Notes: generated from the letters alone by a model not told the origin. Positions 37,095 through 50,668 are shown, counted from the stretch's first letter. The stretch is 64,000 nucleotides of DNA from Lactiplantibacillus pentosus (GCF_003641185.1 NZ_CP032757.1:1116001-1180000); one strand, 5' to 3'. Numbers and translations: made by a program.

Positions 37095-37682
37095 ATGCGA
37101 GAACTTGAAGAACGCATTTTGAAGGATGGCCGGGTACTTCCCGGTGAAGTGTTGAAGGTGGATGGCTTTTTGAATCACCAAGTCGATCCAGATTTGATGT
37201 TTGCGATGGGGACTGAATTTGCTCACCGTTTTCAAGATGCGGGCGTCACCAAGATTTTGACCGTTGAATCATCCGGTATCGCGCCGGCTGTCATGGCTGG
37301 TTTAGCGATGCACGTACCGGTCGTGTTTGCACGGAAACACAAATCCGTCACGCTGATCGACGATTTATACACGGCTGAAGTTTATTCATATACGAAGAAG
37401 ACGTCCAACCATATCTCGATTGCCAAAAAGTTCTTACAGCCCGGTGAAAAGGTCCTCTTGATCGATGACTTCTTAGCGAATGGTCAAGCCGTTCAAGGCA
37501 TGTTTGAAATTTGTGACCAAGCTCAAGTGACGATTGCAGGCGTGGGAATCGTCATTGAAAAAGTCTTCCAGACGGGTCACCAGATGATCGTCGACCGCGG
37601 TGTGCGGCTAGAATCATTGGCTCAGATTACGTCCTTTGACGGGGACCGCGTTCACTTTGCTTCAGAAGACGTGGATGCGTAA
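37095..37682 (+). CDS. xpt: Xanthine phosphoribosyltransferase
   Basis: 195 residues, the standard length of Xpt. It starts MRELEERILKDGRVLPGEVLKVD, a family N-terminus, and has the PRPP-binding motif VLLIDDFLANGQAV. It salvages xanthine to XMP. AGGAGG precedes the ATG. The 90-nt upstream gap holds no purine riboswitch that I can recognise; a CGAACAAT string near 37053 resembles a PurBox core but stands without a properly oriented partner. It is followed closely by the DUF2179-type gene. Confidence 0.93.
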   Translation: MRELEERILKDGRVLPGEVLKVDGFLNHQVDPDLMFAMGTEFAHRFQDAGVTKILTVESSGIAPAVMAGLAMHVPVVFARKHKSVTLIDDLYTAEVYSYTKKTSNHISIAKKFLQPGEKVLLIDDFLANGQAVQGMFEICDQAQVTIAGVGIVIEKVFQTGHQMIVDRGVRLESLAQITSFDGDRVHFASEDVDA

Positions 37683-37709
37683 GTTTGAACTCAAAAAGTA
37701 GGGGGGACT

Positions 37710-38261
37710 ATGATGCAAATTGACGTTGGGATGCTGGTCCTCATTTTTGTCATCAACTTCGTCTACATTACGTTAAACACGGTGCGGTTTTTGCTGGTGA
37801 TGCGCGGCTATCGGTACTTCGCGGCCTTCGCCAGTGTCATTGAAATTACGATTTACGTCTTAGGGCTGTCACTGGTGCTTGACCGCTTGCATAATCCAAT
37901 CAATCTGATCGTCTACGCGCTCGGCTACGGCGTCGGTGTGTACGTCGGGATGGTGATTGAAGACCACCTGGCCCTGGGTTACACGATGATTTCAGTCATT
38001 TTGCCGGACCCGAAGTCAAGTTTGCCCGGCATCTTGCGGGAAAATGGCTTTGGCGTCACCCAGCACGCGGCGTATGGTCTGGAAGGTGAACGGCTGGCGC
38101 TGGAGATTTTAGCCCCACGCAAGAACGAACGGCGCCTCTATGATTTGATCAAGGACGCGGCGCCCAGTGCATTTGTCATCGCTTACGAACCGCGCTATAT
38201 CTCTGGTGGCTTTTGGCTCAAACGGGTCAAACGACGCAATGCGCGGCGGAAAAAACAGTGA
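37710..38261 (+). CDS. UPF0316/DUF2179-type membrane protein
   Basis: 183 residues with three N-terminal membrane helices (about residues 7-30, 39-58 and 66-86) and a cytoplasmic DUF2179-like domain (LPGILRENGFGVTQHAAYG, then ILAPRKNERRLYDLI). The NTVRFLLVMRGYRYFA loop after the first helix is typical of UPF0316. The C-terminus is highly basic (RRNARRKKQ). The function is not established. AGGGGGG precedes two ATGs (37710, 37713). It is probably co-transcribed with xpt. Confidence 0.85.
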   Translation: MMQIDVGMLVLIFVINFVYITLNTVRFLLVMRGYRYFAAFASVIEITIYVLGLSLVLDRLHNPINLIVYALGYGVGVYVGMVIEDHLALGYTMISVILPDPKSSLPGILRENGFGVTQHAAYGLEGERLALEILAPRKNERRLYDLIKDAAPSAFVIAYEPRYISGGFWLKRVKRRNARRKKQ

Positions 38262-38371
38262 TAAACTTGCAACCAGGTGCACCAGCAAGTATGATTGTTA
38301 CAGGTTAATCAGCGTTAAGTATGAATCAATAATCAAATTATTATTTTAAGCATAGGAAAGTAGGGACTGAA

Positions 38372-39550
38372 GTGGACAACTCGATTTTAAACCCAGGTGG
38401 TACGCTTGGCATCATTGGAAGTAGTACTAATGGTGTTGGATTAGTAATTGCCGCGCGTAATGCTGGCATCAATGTCGGGGTATACGGCGATAACGAAAAT
38501 ACAGAGACCATGGAACTGGCAGATTTTCGCGTTGTCGGAGCCCTCAATGACCAACAACAGTTACAAAACTTTGCGGAACGTTGCGATATGGTGACTTATG
38601 AATCAGAAACCATTGACGCGTCCGTCATTAATTTCTTGGCGGCCCATACCCGGGTTCCTCAGGGTGCGGATGCGCTTGAAATCACGCAGGACCGCTCTCT
38701 GGAACGGGCGTTCTTTAGTCAACTTAACTTGAACGTGGCGCCGTCTGCCACCATCGTCAGTCTGGACGATGTTTATCAATCGATTGGTTCGATTGGCTAC
38801 CCAAGTATTTTGAAGCCGATTCAAAAGGGACTCGGTCAGAATCGCCAGCTGGTCATTAAGACGCAGACGGATATCGTTAAGGCTGCCGACTTGCTCGACT
38901 GGGGAACTTACCTGTTAGAATCCTTGATTCCCTATGATAAGGAACTCTCAGTCTTTGGCGCTAAGAGCGGTGACACGACCGCCTTTTTCCCAACGGTCGA
39001 GAATCGTTATCAGAATCATGAACTGGTCGCCTCAATCGTGCCGGCTCAGATCGATTCAGCCGTTAACGATGAAATGTTGCGGATTACTAAAGAAATCAGT
39101 GACAACTTGAACTACACTGGTGTCTTCGAAGTGGCTTTCTTCTTGACGAAGAGCGGCAATTTATATGTCAAACGGGTCGTCCCTGCCATGCACCAAGCGG
39201 GTTACGTCTTCGAACGGGCCACGAACATCAGTATGGCTGAACAACACTTACGGGCGATCGCTGGCTTACCATTGATGCCGGTCAAGCAACTAATGCCGGT
39301 GGTCGCAGCTTACTTCACGCCGGCCCAAGAAAGTGGCATTCGGACACAGTGGCAGATCAAGACTAACTGGTTCTTCAATTTCTATCACCGGACACTGCTA
39401 CAAGCGCACCGTGCACCAGTTGCTGGTCACGTGCTCGTTGAAGCACCGAGTGTCAAAGAAGCCCTCGAACAGATTGAGGACACCAGTATCTGGCGCTTCG
39501 GTCAATCCACGCCAGCTGAGACTGAAACTGATACCGAAGACGATGTTTAA
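38372..39550 (+). CDS. Divergent PurK-like ATP-grasp protein
   Basis: 392 residues from GTG after AGTAGGGA. The order of domains follows PurK (N5-carboxyaminoimidazole ribonucleotide synthase): N-terminal fold TLGIIGSS, then QGADALEITQDRSLERAFF, the ATP-grasp core YPSILKPIQKGLGQNRQ and YLLESLIPYDKELSV, and ENRYQNHELVASIVPA. Two key sites differ. The usual GGGQLG loop is GSSTNGVG, and the late NE(I/V)APRPHNSGH metal and substrate site is replaced by LYVKRVVPAMHQAGYV. A normal PurK reaction is therefore doubtful. It stands alone, not in a pur operon. It may be a paralogue with another substrate. Confidence 0.75.
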   Translation: MDNSILNPGGTLGIIGSSTNGVGLVIAARNAGINVGVYGDNENTETMELADFRVVGALNDQQQLQNFAERCDMVTYESETIDASVINFLAAHTRVPQGADALEITQDRSLERAFFSQLNLNVAPSATIVSLDDVYQSIGSIGYPSILKPIQKGLGQNRQLVIKTQTDIVKAADLLDWGTYLLESLIPYDKELSVFGAKSGDTTAFFPTVENRYQNHELVASIVPAQIDSAVNDEMLRITKEISDNLNYTGVFEVAFFLTKSGNLYVKRVVPAMHQAGYVFERATNISMAEQHLRAIAGLPLMPVKQLMPVVAAYFTPAQESGIRTQWQIKTNWFFNFYHRTLLQAHRAPVAGHVLVEAPSVKEALEQIEDTSIWRFGQSTPAETETDTEDDV

Positions 39551-39617
39551 TTGCAGTCATCAATAATCAATAATTTCAAACTAGTTGTCGGCAGTGCTGG
39601 CTAACTAGATCATACAT

Positions 39618-39657
39618 AGTCGTTTCAAGATGTGATCTTCTTGGGGCGGCTATTTTT
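39618..39657 (+). terminator. Terminator after the PurK-like gene
   Basis: AGTCGTTTCAAGA pairs, with several G-T wobbles, with TCTTGGGGCGGCT, followed by ATTTTTG. It lies immediately before repeat copy 5. Confidence 0.65.
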
Positions 39658-39659
39658 GT

Positions 39660-40575
39660 GACGCATTCAGGTCACGATCGCCGGCTGAGGACCGCTGGGA
39701 ACAGTGTAAATCTGCAGTGGTGGTGGCGTCCTACCGACTTCCGGGGCCGGCCGACAATTGCTGGAACGCAGCCGAACATCGATTTGAGCTCACGCAGAAA
39801 ATCACTGCGCAATTTCAAATTCGAGTCTTATTCTAAGTCGGAAGAAAGTCACTTTCGACTACGAATAATTTGGCTACTGAGCATTGTCCGGCGGTCCGGC
39901 CAGTTGGAAAAACGTTCGAATGGCAGATGAACGGCCACCAATCCTGGCGCAACTCAGCACTGAATAATTAAGAGACTGGGAACTTCAATCAAACTTTGAA
40001 GCAACGTCGAGGACGACTTCAAGCAGCTAAATACTGAGAAAGTTGTTTGAAGACTTATAACTAGTTTCAACGGAAATGGGTATAGTCATAAAGTTGACAA
40101 AAAAGAATTACCAAACGATTAGCCTTGAACACATCGTCATCTCAGTCAACTAAAAAAGCTCCGATAACGTTCAGTGATGATGATGGTGTCTAGAATGAAA
40201 ATATGGGTAAGATAGCATAGAAATTATCAAACGTCAGTCCTACAGTGGAATGGAAAAACAACGGTTTGCTAAGAACCAACGACCAGTCTATCCAAGGTTG
40301 AGTCCGCACATGTCTGCCTTTCGAATACCATCCCAGGATGGAAGGTGTTTCTGACAATGCACAGCGATGAAATTCCACTTAGCAAGCGTTTTTGGCTTGG
40401 TTAGTGGAAGACCAGCATTTAAGACGTGGGTTGTCGGCTTAAATCTGTGTCCATCGCGTTCCAGCGTTGTCAGAAATACCTGGAAGCCGGTATAGGACGG
40501 ACTAACTAAATAGATTTACGCTAACTTGCCTTACTTTCCAGCGGGCCATAGCTGGCGGTTTTGACTTTCGCAGCT
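39660..40575 (+). repeat. Structured element, copy 5 (decayed, terminal repeats lost)
   Basis: About 0.9 kb related to copies 1-4 but without recognisable terminal ATGATTTAATCAT palindromes. The left side opens with CCGGCTGAGGACCGCTGGG, which matches the outer part of a right module in reverse, and then passes into the left-module core (CTTCCGGGGCCGGCCGACAA). The right module keeps TTTCTGACAATGC against GCGTTGTCAGAAA and TTCCACT/AGTGGAA. The left module keeps TTATTCT/GAATAA and GTCGGAAG/CTTTCGAC. So it is a chimeric or rearranged copy with stems intact and ends eroded. Confidence 0.75.
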
Positions 40576-40730
40576 ACTACAGTCAAAAACAATTCAATTT
40601 GAAAGTTAATAAAAGCTTATGTAAGCACGAGGATGGGGTAAAATTAGGGTGTGTCGGTTGCCAGGGTCGTGAGTGGTATTTTTGTCCGCGATGACGGCTT
40701 TAAAGTTCAGCAATCATGCCCAAAATTTGC

Positions 40731-40736
40731 TATAAT
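40731..40736 (+). promoter_or_regulatory. Extended -10 promoter of pcrA
   Basis: TTTGCTATAAT, an extended -10 with TG, lies about 40 nt before the pcrA start. A long operon-like run through ligA, camS and gatCAB may start here. Confidence 0.6.
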
Positions 40737-40773
40737 GTTTGGTGACTGATTTTTAGAAAGGGTGGCGAACAGC

Positions 40774-43041
40774 GTGTCGAAAGAAAGCCTATTGGCAGGA
40801 ATGAATGACAAGCAACAGGAAGCCGTATTAGACACAGAAGGACCGCTACTAATTATGGCCGGTGCTGGCTCGGGGAAGACGCGAGTACTGACACACCGGG
40901 TAGCTTATTTAATTGAAGAACGAGGGGTCAACCCTTGGAACGTCTTAGCGATTACCTTTACCAACAAGGCCGCACGTGAAATGCGTGAACGGGTCGGAAA
41001 ATTGCTAGGGGAATCGGCACAGGAAGTCTGGGTCTCAACGTTCCATGCATTGTGTGTTCGGATTTTACGTCGTGATATCGAGCAGATTGGTTACAACCGG
41101 GCGTTTACGATTGCGGGGACTAGTGAACAACGGACACTGGTCAAACGAATTTTGACGGAACAAAATATTGATTCGAAGAAGTTTGACCCGCGCTCGATTT
41201 TGTCCGCGATTTCGAATGCCAAAAACGATTTGCAGACGCCTGAAATGTATAAGGAATCCGCTGCAAGTCCTTTTGAAAGTGTTGTTGCGGATGTTTATTT
41301 ACAATATCAACGCGAACTGGCTGCCGACCAAGCAGTCGATTTTGATGACTTGATCATGCTGACGATTCGGTTATTTAAACAAAATCCGGAGACGTTGGCT
41401 TGGTACCAAAATAAATTCCATTATATTCACGTGGATGAATATCAAGATACGAATAACGCCCAGTACACATTGGTCAACTTGTTAGCAGACAAGTATAAGA
41501 ACCTCTGTGTCGTTGGGGATGCCGACCAATCCATCTATGGTTGGCGAGGTGCCAACATGGAAAATATCCTGGATTTTGAAAAGGATTATCCACAAGCCGA
41601 CACCGTGATGTTGGAACAAAACTACCGGTCAACGAAGACGATTTTGTCGGCTGCTAACGCGGTCATCAATAACAATTCAACGCGCCGGCCGAAGAAGTTA
41701 TGGACGGAAAATGAATCGGGCGACAAGATTTCTTACTATCGTGGTCAAAGCGAAAGTGACGAAACGCATTTTGTGATTGCCAAGATTCAGGAGAGCATGC
41801 AAGCCGATAATCTTAATTACGGTGACTTTGCCATCCTGTATCGAACCAACGCACAGTCCCGGGTCATGGAAGAATCGCTGGTCAAGGCCAACATTCCTTA
41901 CACGATGGTCGGGGGCAACAAGTTCTACGACCGCAAAGAAATTCGCGATGTTTTGTCCTATTTGACACTTGTCGTCAATGACCAAGATTCAATGAATTTT
42001 GAACGGGTCGTTAATGAACCCAAACGTGGTATCGGGCAGACTAGTGTTGAGAAGCTTCGGTTGTTTGCGGATGAAGCGGGCTATTCAATGCTCGAAGCCG
42101 CTAGCAACGTTGATATGGCCAACGGTATTTCAGCGCGGGCCAAAGGGGCCTTAGCTAAGTTTGCGGCAACGATGAATGAATTACGCGCGATGCGTGAATA
42201 CTTGTCAGTGACTGATTTGACGCAAGAAATCCTGAACCGGACTGGGTACATGAAGGCCTTGAAGGATGCCAAAGCAACCAAATCACTAGAAGCTCAGGCA
42301 CGGATCGAAAACATCGAAGAATTCTTGTCCGTTACCAAACAATTTGATGATAGTTATCAACCTGAAGATGAAGACAGCGATAAGTTTGTTGATTTCTTAG
42401 CTGACTTAGCCTTAGTCTCGGATGTCGATAACGTGGAAGAAGAACCGCAAGCTGTGACGTTAATGACGCTGCATGCGGCTAAGGGGCTGGAATTTCCAGT
42501 CGTCTTCCTGATTGGTTTGGAAGAGGGCATCTTCCCATTGTCCCGTGCGATGATGGATGAAGATGAATTGGAAGAAGAACGACGCTTAGCCTACGTTGGG
42601 ATTACCCGGGCTGAAAAGAAGCTGTATTTGACCAATGCCTACTCACGGATGTTGTATGGTCGGCGGCAAAATAACCCGGCATCACGGTTCGTGGAAGAAA
42701 TTGAACCGGACTTAATCAAGAATGAAAATACGTTGGATGGCGCCAGCAGCACTGGGCCAAAAGTGCCGTTTGGTAACGATCGTGAACGGCGAGCCTTTAC
42801 ACCATCCTACAAGAAGAACCCAGTCGGAACGCGTGCCACGGTCAAAAAAGCCGCTGGAACGGGTGCTGACAAGAATAGTTGGTCAATCGGTGATAAAGTC
42901 AAGCACCGCAAGTGGGGTACTGGAACGGTTGTGAAGGTGACTGGCGCTGGCGAGGATGCTGAATTAGACATTGCCTTCAAATCTGAAGGGATCAAGCGTT
43001 TATTAGCGGCGTTTGCACCGATTCAAAAAGTACAAGATTAG
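40774..43041 (+). CDS. pcrA: ATP-dependent DNA helicase PcrA (UvrD/Rep family)
   Basis: 755 residues from GTG at 40774 (MSKESLLAGMNDKQQEAV, the usual PcrA start), with AAGGG upstream; an in-frame GTG at 40762 overlaps the ribosome site. The SF1 helicase motifs are all there: Walker A AGAGSGKT, AITFTNKAAREM, DEYQDTN, GDADQSIYGWRGA, EQNYRSTKTIL, TLHAAKGLEFPVVFLIG, YVGITRAEK. The C-terminal Tudor-like SIGDKVKHRKWGTGTVV segment that contacts RNA polymerase in this family is present. It acts in repair and plasmid replication. It heads the pcrA-ligA-camS run. Confidence 0.96.
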   Translation: MSKESLLAGMNDKQQEAVLDTEGPLLIMAGAGSGKTRVLTHRVAYLIEERGVNPWNVLAITFTNKAAREMRERVGKLLGESAQEVWVSTFHALCVRILRRDIEQIGYNRAFTIAGTSEQRTLVKRILTEQNIDSKKFDPRSILSAISNAKNDLQTPEMYKESAASPFESVVADVYLQYQRELAADQAVDFDDLIMLTIRLFKQNPETLAWYQNKFHYIHVDEYQDTNNAQYTLVNLLADKYKNLCVVGDADQSIYGWRGANMENILDFEKDYPQADTVMLEQNYRSTKTILSAANAVINNNSTRRPKKLWTENESGDKISYYRGQSESDETHFVIAKIQESMQADNLNYGDFAILYRTNAQSRVMEESLVKANIPYTMVGGNKFYDRKEIRDVLSYLTLVVNDQDSMNFERVVNEPKRGIGQTSVEKLRLFADEAGYSMLEAASNVDMANGISARAKGALAKFAATMNELRAMREYLSVTDLTQEILNRTGYMKALKDAKATKSLEAQARIENIEEFLSVTKQFDDSYQPEDEDSDKFVDFLADLALVSDVDNVEEEPQAVTLMTLHAAKGLEFPVVFLIGLEEGIFPLSRAMMDEDELEEERRLAYVGITRAEKKLYLTNAYSRMLYGRRQNNPASRFVEEIEPDLIKNENTLDGASSTGPKVPFGNDRERRAFTPSYKKNPVGTRATVKKAAGTGADKNSWSIGDKVKHRKWGTGTVVKVTGAGEDAELDIAFKSEGIKRLLAAFAPIQKVQD

Positions 43042-43054
43042 TTAGGAGGACTAG

Positions 43055-46269
<3,215 letters not shown>

Positions 46270-46303
46270 ATAATTAAGTAGATTTGAGAAAGAAGGAAAT
46301 CTG

Positions 46304-46624
46304 ATGGCTGAAGAACGGATTAATGCCGAACAAGTCCAACACGTTGCCAGTTTGGCAAAATTGGAATTTACACCAGACCAACTGGCGATGTTTACACCCC
46401 AATTGGAAAAAATCATCGGCATGTTCGAAGAATTGAGCAAGGTTGATACGACTGGCGTTCCCGTGACGTCACGGATGAGTGACCATACCAATACGTTACG
46501 TGAGGACGTGGCGGTCAAGAGTGATGAAGAACTACGGGAAGCGTTATTGAAGAACGCGCCAGAAACGGCCAATGGCTTGATCAAAGTGCCAGCAATTATT
46601 GATGAAAGTGGGGACGGTGAATAA
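46304..46624 (+). CDS. gatC: Glutamyl/aspartyl-tRNA amidotransferase subunit C
   Basis: 106 residues. [30 protein letters not shown] is the typical GatC start and LREDVA the later motif. It stabilises GatA-GatB in making Gln-tRNA or Asn-tRNA from misacylated precursors. AAGAAGGA precedes the ATG. Its stop overlaps the gatA start. Confidence 0.96.
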   Translation: MAEERINAEQVQHVASLAKLEFTPDQLAMFTPQLEKIIGMFEELSKVDTTGVPVTSRMSDHTNTLREDVAVKSDEELREALLKNAPETANGLIKVPAIIDESGDGE

Positions 46625-48087
46625 TGACTTATTTCGACCAAGATCTGACTAGTTTACATGCTGATTTAGTCGCCAAGAAAATCAGTGCGACCGAACTAGC
46701 CAAGGCCACTTTTGCCACGATGAATCAGGTTGACCCCCAATTAGGGGCCTTCTTGAATTTAAATGAAGAACAGGCATTGCAACAAGCCGCATCCTTAGAC
46801 CAAAAAGGTATCGATGAAAACAATGTGTTTGCTGGAATTCCGATGGCGGTCAAGGATAACATTGTGACCAAGGGCTTAACGACCACGGCAGCATCTAAGA
46901 TGTTGGAAAACTTTGTGCCGGTCTATAACGCGACCGTTGTTGACAAATTATTAGCCAGCAACGCCTTAATCGTCGGTAAGACCAACATGGATGAATTTGC
47001 GATGGGTGGTTCGACGGAAACGTCAGCCTTCCACGTGACCCGTAATCCATGGGACATCAGTCGCGTTCCTGGTGGTTCATCGGGTGGTTCAGCCGTTGCA
47101 GTTGCTTCTGGACAAGTGCCAGTTGCACTCGGTTCTGATACTGGTGGTTCAATTCGTCAACCATCTTCATTCAACGGTATCGTTGGGATGAAACCAACGT
47201 ACGGTCGGGTCTCACGTTGGGGTCTGATCGCGTTCGGCTCATCACTCGACCAAATCGGTCCAATGACGCGGACGGTCAAGGATAACGCGGCGGCCTTAAA
47301 CATGATTGCCGGTAATGATGTTCATGATACGACCTCGTCACAACAAGCCGTACCAGATTTCACCGCTGGTTTGACTGGTGATATCAAGGGTATGAAGATT
47401 GGGTTGCCTAAGGAATATATGGGCGACGGTATTGATCCGAAGGTCCGCGAAGTCATCGAACAAGCCGTTAAACAATTCGAAGACTTAGGTGCGACCGTTG
47501 AAGAAGTCTCATTGCCAAATAGTCGCTATGGTGTGGCTGCATACTACATCATCGCGTCATCAGAAGCTTCATCTAACTTACAACGGTTTGATGGGATTCG
47601 TTACGGTTTCCGGGCGGAGGATGTCAAGAACTTGGAAGACGTCTATGTTCGTAGCCGTTCTGAAGGCTTCGGTGATGAAGTTAAGCGTCGGATCATGCTT
47701 GGAACGTTCTCGCTTTCAGCAGGGTACTACGATGCCTACTTCCACAAGGCCGGCCAAGTTCGGACGATGATTATTAATGATTTCAATAAGGTCTTTGAAG
47801 ATTATGACCTCATCATGGGCCCAGTTGCACCAACGCCAGCGTTCAAGTTAGGCGATGAACTCTCAGACCCAATCACGATGTATATGAACGATGTCTTGAC
47901 GATTCCAGTCAACTTGGCGGGATTGCCAGGGATGTCAGTGCCAGCTGGGTTTGCAGACGGGTTACCAGTTGGACTGCAATTAATCGGTAAGGCGTTTGAT
48001 GAAAGTACGCTCTACAAGGCGGGTTATGCCTTTGAACAGGCGACCCAAGTCTACAAGCAAACCCCGAAAGTCGGAGGTGCTAACTAA
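46624..48087 (+). CDS. gatA: Glutamyl/aspartyl-tRNA amidotransferase subunit A
   Basis: 487 residues of the amidase signature family. The catalytic Lys is in [10 protein letters not shown] and the serines in [13 protein letters not shown] and [13 protein letters not shown], giving the Ser-cisSer-Lys triad. It releases ammonia from glutamine and passes it to GatB. It overlaps gatC and gatB by one base each (TAATG), so the three subunits are translationally coupled. Confidence 0.97.
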   Translation: MTYFDQDLTSLHADLVAKKISATELAKATFATMNQVDPQLGAFLNLNEEQALQQAASLDQKGIDENNVFAGIPMAVKDNIVTKGLTTTAASKMLENFVPVYNATVVDKLLASNALIVGKTNMDEFAMGGSTETSAFHVTRNPWDISRVPGGSSGGSAVAVASGQVPVALGSDTGGSIRQPSSFNGIVGMKPTYGRVSRWGLIAFGSSLDQIGPMTRTVKDNAAALNMIAGNDVHDTTSSQQAVPDFTAGLTGDIKGMKIGLPKEYMGDGIDPKVREVIEQAVKQFEDLGATVEEVSLPNSRYGVAAYYIIASSEASSNLQRFDGIRYGFRAEDVKNLEDVYVRSRSEGFGDEVKRRIMLGTFSLSAGYYDAYFHKAGQVRTMIINDFNKVFEDYDLIMGPVAPTPAFKLGDELSDPITMYMNDVLTIPVNLAGLPGMSVPAGFADGLPVGLQLIGKAFDESTLYKAGYAFEQATQVYKQTPKVGGAN

Positions 48088-49511
48088 TGAATTTTGTAAC
48101 CACGATTGGTTTGGAAGTCCACGTTGAATTAAAAACGAATTCCAAAATCTTTAGTCCTTCACCCGTGCAATTTGGTTCCGAACCAAATGCCAACACCAAC
48201 GTGATCGACTGGGGATATCCTGGGGTACTGCCAACACCGAACAAGGGTGTTGTCGAAGCCGGAATCAAGGCCGCAACTGCCTTACACGCACAGATCGAGC
48301 ACCATACGTACTTCGACCGCAAAAACTACTTCTATCCAGATAACCCTAAGGCCTACCAAATTACGCAGCATGAAAAGCCAATTGCGCATGATGGTTGGAT
48401 CGAAATCGAAGTTGATGGCAAGAAGAAAAAAATCGGTATCGAAGAAATGCATATTGAAGAAGATGCCGGGAAGAACACCCACGAAAATGACTATTCCTAT
48501 GTCGATTTGAACCGGCAAGGGACGCCATTGATCGAAATTGTTTCGAAGCCTGATATTGCGTCACCAGAGGAAGCTTATGCCTACTGTGAAGCATTGCGGC
48601 AACGGATTCAATTTACGGGTGTTTCGGATGTTAAGATGGAAGAAGGGTCCATGCGGGTCGACGTTAACATTTCGATTCGGCCAGCAGGTTCGGATAAGTA
48701 CGGTGTGAAGACCGAAATGAAGAACTTGAACTCCTTCAACTATGTCCGTAAATCGTTGGAATACGAGGAAAAGCGGCAACAACAAGTCTTAATGTCTGGC
48801 GGCAAGATACAACAAGAGACACGTCGGTTTGACGAAACGACTGGCGAAACGATTTTAATGCGGGTCAAGGAAGGTAGCGATGATTACCGTTACTTCCCAG
48901 AACCTGATATTCCAGCCGTCAACATTGACGATGATTGGATTTCAGCGGTCAAAGCCACGATTCCAGAAATGCCTGGTTCACGGCGCGAACGTTACGTCAA
49001 CGAATTTGGTTTGACGGCCTATGACGCGGGTGTTTTGACGCAGACTAAGGAAATGTCTGACTTCTTTGATGACACGGTCGCACAGGGTGCCGATCCTAAG
49101 TTAGCTTCGAACTACTTGCAAGGGGACGTCAACGCCTACTTGAACGAGCACAAGGTCGACTTGTCAGCGACTGAGTTAACGCCAGAACATTTGGCGGACA
49201 TGATTAAAATGATTACCGACGAGACGATTTCAAGTAAGATCGCCAAGAAGGTCTTCAAAGCAATCATGGCTGGTTCAGAACCCGTCCAATGGGTCAATGA
49301 CAAGGGCTTAGTCCAATTGTCAGATCCAGCTAAGTTACAACCAATCGTTGATGACGTATTGGACAACAACCAACAATCAATCGACGACTTTAAGAATGGG
49401 AAGGACCGGGCTGTCGGCTTCCTCGTGGGTCAAATCATGAAGAAGACGCGTGGTCAGGCCAACCCGAAAGTGGTCAACCAATTATTAATGACGTCATTAA
49501 AAGCACGATAA
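48087..49511 (+). CDS. gatB: Glutamyl/aspartyl-tRNA amidotransferase subunit B
   Basis: 474 residues. It starts [40 protein letters not shown] and [14 protein letters not shown] follow, then the C-terminal YqeY-like tRNA-binding tail with [14 protein letters not shown]. It phosphorylates the misacylated tRNA and amidates it. The last gene of gatCAB; no clear terminator lies before dgkB. Confidence 0.97.
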   Translation: MNFVTTIGLEVHVELKTNSKIFSPSPVQFGSEPNANTNVIDWGYPGVLPTPNKGVVEAGIKAATALHAQIEHHTYFDRKNYFYPDNPKAYQITQHEKPIAHDGWIEIEVDGKKKKIGIEEMHIEEDAGKNTHENDYSYVDLNRQGTPLIEIVSKPDIASPEEAYAYCEALRQRIQFTGVSDVKMEEGSMRVDVNISIRPAGSDKYGVKTEMKNLNSFNYVRKSLEYEEKRQQQVLMSGGKIQQETRRFDETTGETILMRVKEGSDDYRYFPEPDIPAVNIDDDWISAVKATIPEMPGSRRERYVNEFGLTAYDAGVLTQTKEMSDFFDDTVAQGADPKLASNYLQGDVNAYLNEHKVDLSATELTPEHLADMIKMITDETISSKIAKKVFKAIMAGSEPVQWVNDKGLVQLSDPAKLQPIVDDVLDNNQQSIDDFKNGKDRAVGFLVGQIMKKTRGQANPKVVNQLLMTSLKAR

Positions 49512-49638
49512 TTGCATCAAAAGGCACGGTAGCGTGTTGGGGTAGGTCGGTTAGGTCTTGTGAATCACGATTCTATGACCAGTGGTTGGCACGACTAAGC
49601 ACAGAACACTCGACCGTGCGAGCGGAGGAATAGGAAAC

Positions 49639-50661
49639 ATGCGTAAACGGGCACGACTTATTTACAACCCGACTTCTGGACGTGAGGCACTCGCCCACGA
49701 TCTAGTTGAAATTCTTGGTATTTTTGAACAAGCTGGCTATGAGACCAGTGCGTTTGCGACGACGCCAGCCCCTAATTCAGCGGCTGACGAGGCGCGACGG
49801 TGTGCCAAGGATGGGTTCGAACTGATTGTAGCAGCTGGTGGTGATGGGACCATCAATCAAGTAGTAAACGGGCTAGCTGGCTTAAAACGGCGGCCTAAGA
49901 TGGCCATTATTCCGGCGGGTACGACCAATGATTATGCCCGGGCACTGAGGATTCCGCGAAATGATCCGGTCGCCGCGGCCAAGGTCGTTTTAAAGAACCA
50001 GACGGTCAAAATGGACATCGGTCAAGCCGGTGACCAATACTTCATCAACATTGCGGCTGGGGGCATGTTGACGGAATTGACTTACGACGTGCCATCACAA
50101 TTGAAATCGATTTTCGGTTACGCCGCATACTTAGCCAAAGGGGCTGAGTTATTGCCACGCGTGAAACCGATTGAGATGGATTTGAAGTATGATGGTGGCC
50201 ATTATCAAGGCAAGGCGTCCATGTTCTTCTTAGCACTGACGAATTCTGTCGGTGGCTTCGAACAGTTGGTGCCGGATGCCTCGCTCGACGACGGTAAGTT
50301 TACGATGATTATCGTTAAGACCAGTAATTTGGCTAAAATGCTCCACCTGATGACCTTAGTGCTCAATGGTGGTAAGCACATCAATGATCCAAGCATCATC
50401 TATGTCAAGACGAGCAAGGTCGTTGCTAAGCCAGCTGATAAGGACCGGTTGATGATTAACTTAGACGGGGAATACGGTGGTGATGCACCGATGACGTTCC
50501 GTAACTTGAAGCAACACATTGAAATGTTTGCCGATACGGACCGCATCCCTGATGAAGCAATCACCGACACTGATCCAGAATTAGAAGATGCAGAACGGCA
50601 CTTCGTTTCGGCCGTCGACCAGTTGCCAGCCGCAACTGATGACGACGAAAAAACAGAATAA
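49639..50661 (+). CDS. dgkB: Diacylglycerol kinase (DgkB/YerQ type)
   Basis: 340 residues from the ATG at 49639 after GGAGGAATAGG; the open frame from 49582 has no ribosome site. The DAGK catalytic domain shows IYNPTSGRE, AAGGDGTINQVVNGL and IPAGTTNDYARAL, then GQYFINIAAGG-like sequence and a final LDGEYGGDAP. It phosphorylates diacylglycerol from lipoteichoic acid synthesis so that it can be reused. The last 35 residues are strongly acidic. Its position after gatCAB is the usual one in lactobacilli. Confidence 0.93.
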   Translation: MRKRARLIYNPTSGREALAHDLVEILGIFEQAGYETSAFATTPAPNSAADEARRCAKDGFELIVAAGGDGTINQVVNGLAGLKRRPKMAIIPAGTTNDYARALRIPRNDPVAAAKVVLKNQTVKMDIGQAGDQYFINIAAGGMLTELTYDVPSQLKSIFGYAAYLAKGAELLPRVKPIEMDLKYDGGHYQGKASMFFLALTNSVGGFEQLVPDASLDDGKFTMIIVKTSNLAKMLHLMTLVLNGGKHINDPSIIYVKTSKVVAKPADKDRLMINLDGEYGGDAPMTFRNLKQHIEMFADTDRIPDEAITDTDPELEDAERHFVSAVDQLPAATDDDEKTE

Positions 50662-50668
50662 CTTGCTT

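Noticed and set aside
7115..40575. GOLLD or ROOL giant RNA as the identity of the repeats
   Set aside because: Size and ornate folding are similar in style, but five copies with terminal inverted repeats and mirrored modules do not fit what I know of those RNAs; no motif could be matched by eye.
7115..40575. CRISPR array or integron cassettes as the identity of the repeats
   Set aside because: There are no short regularly spaced repeats with spacers, no cas or integrase genes, and the units are kilobases apart.
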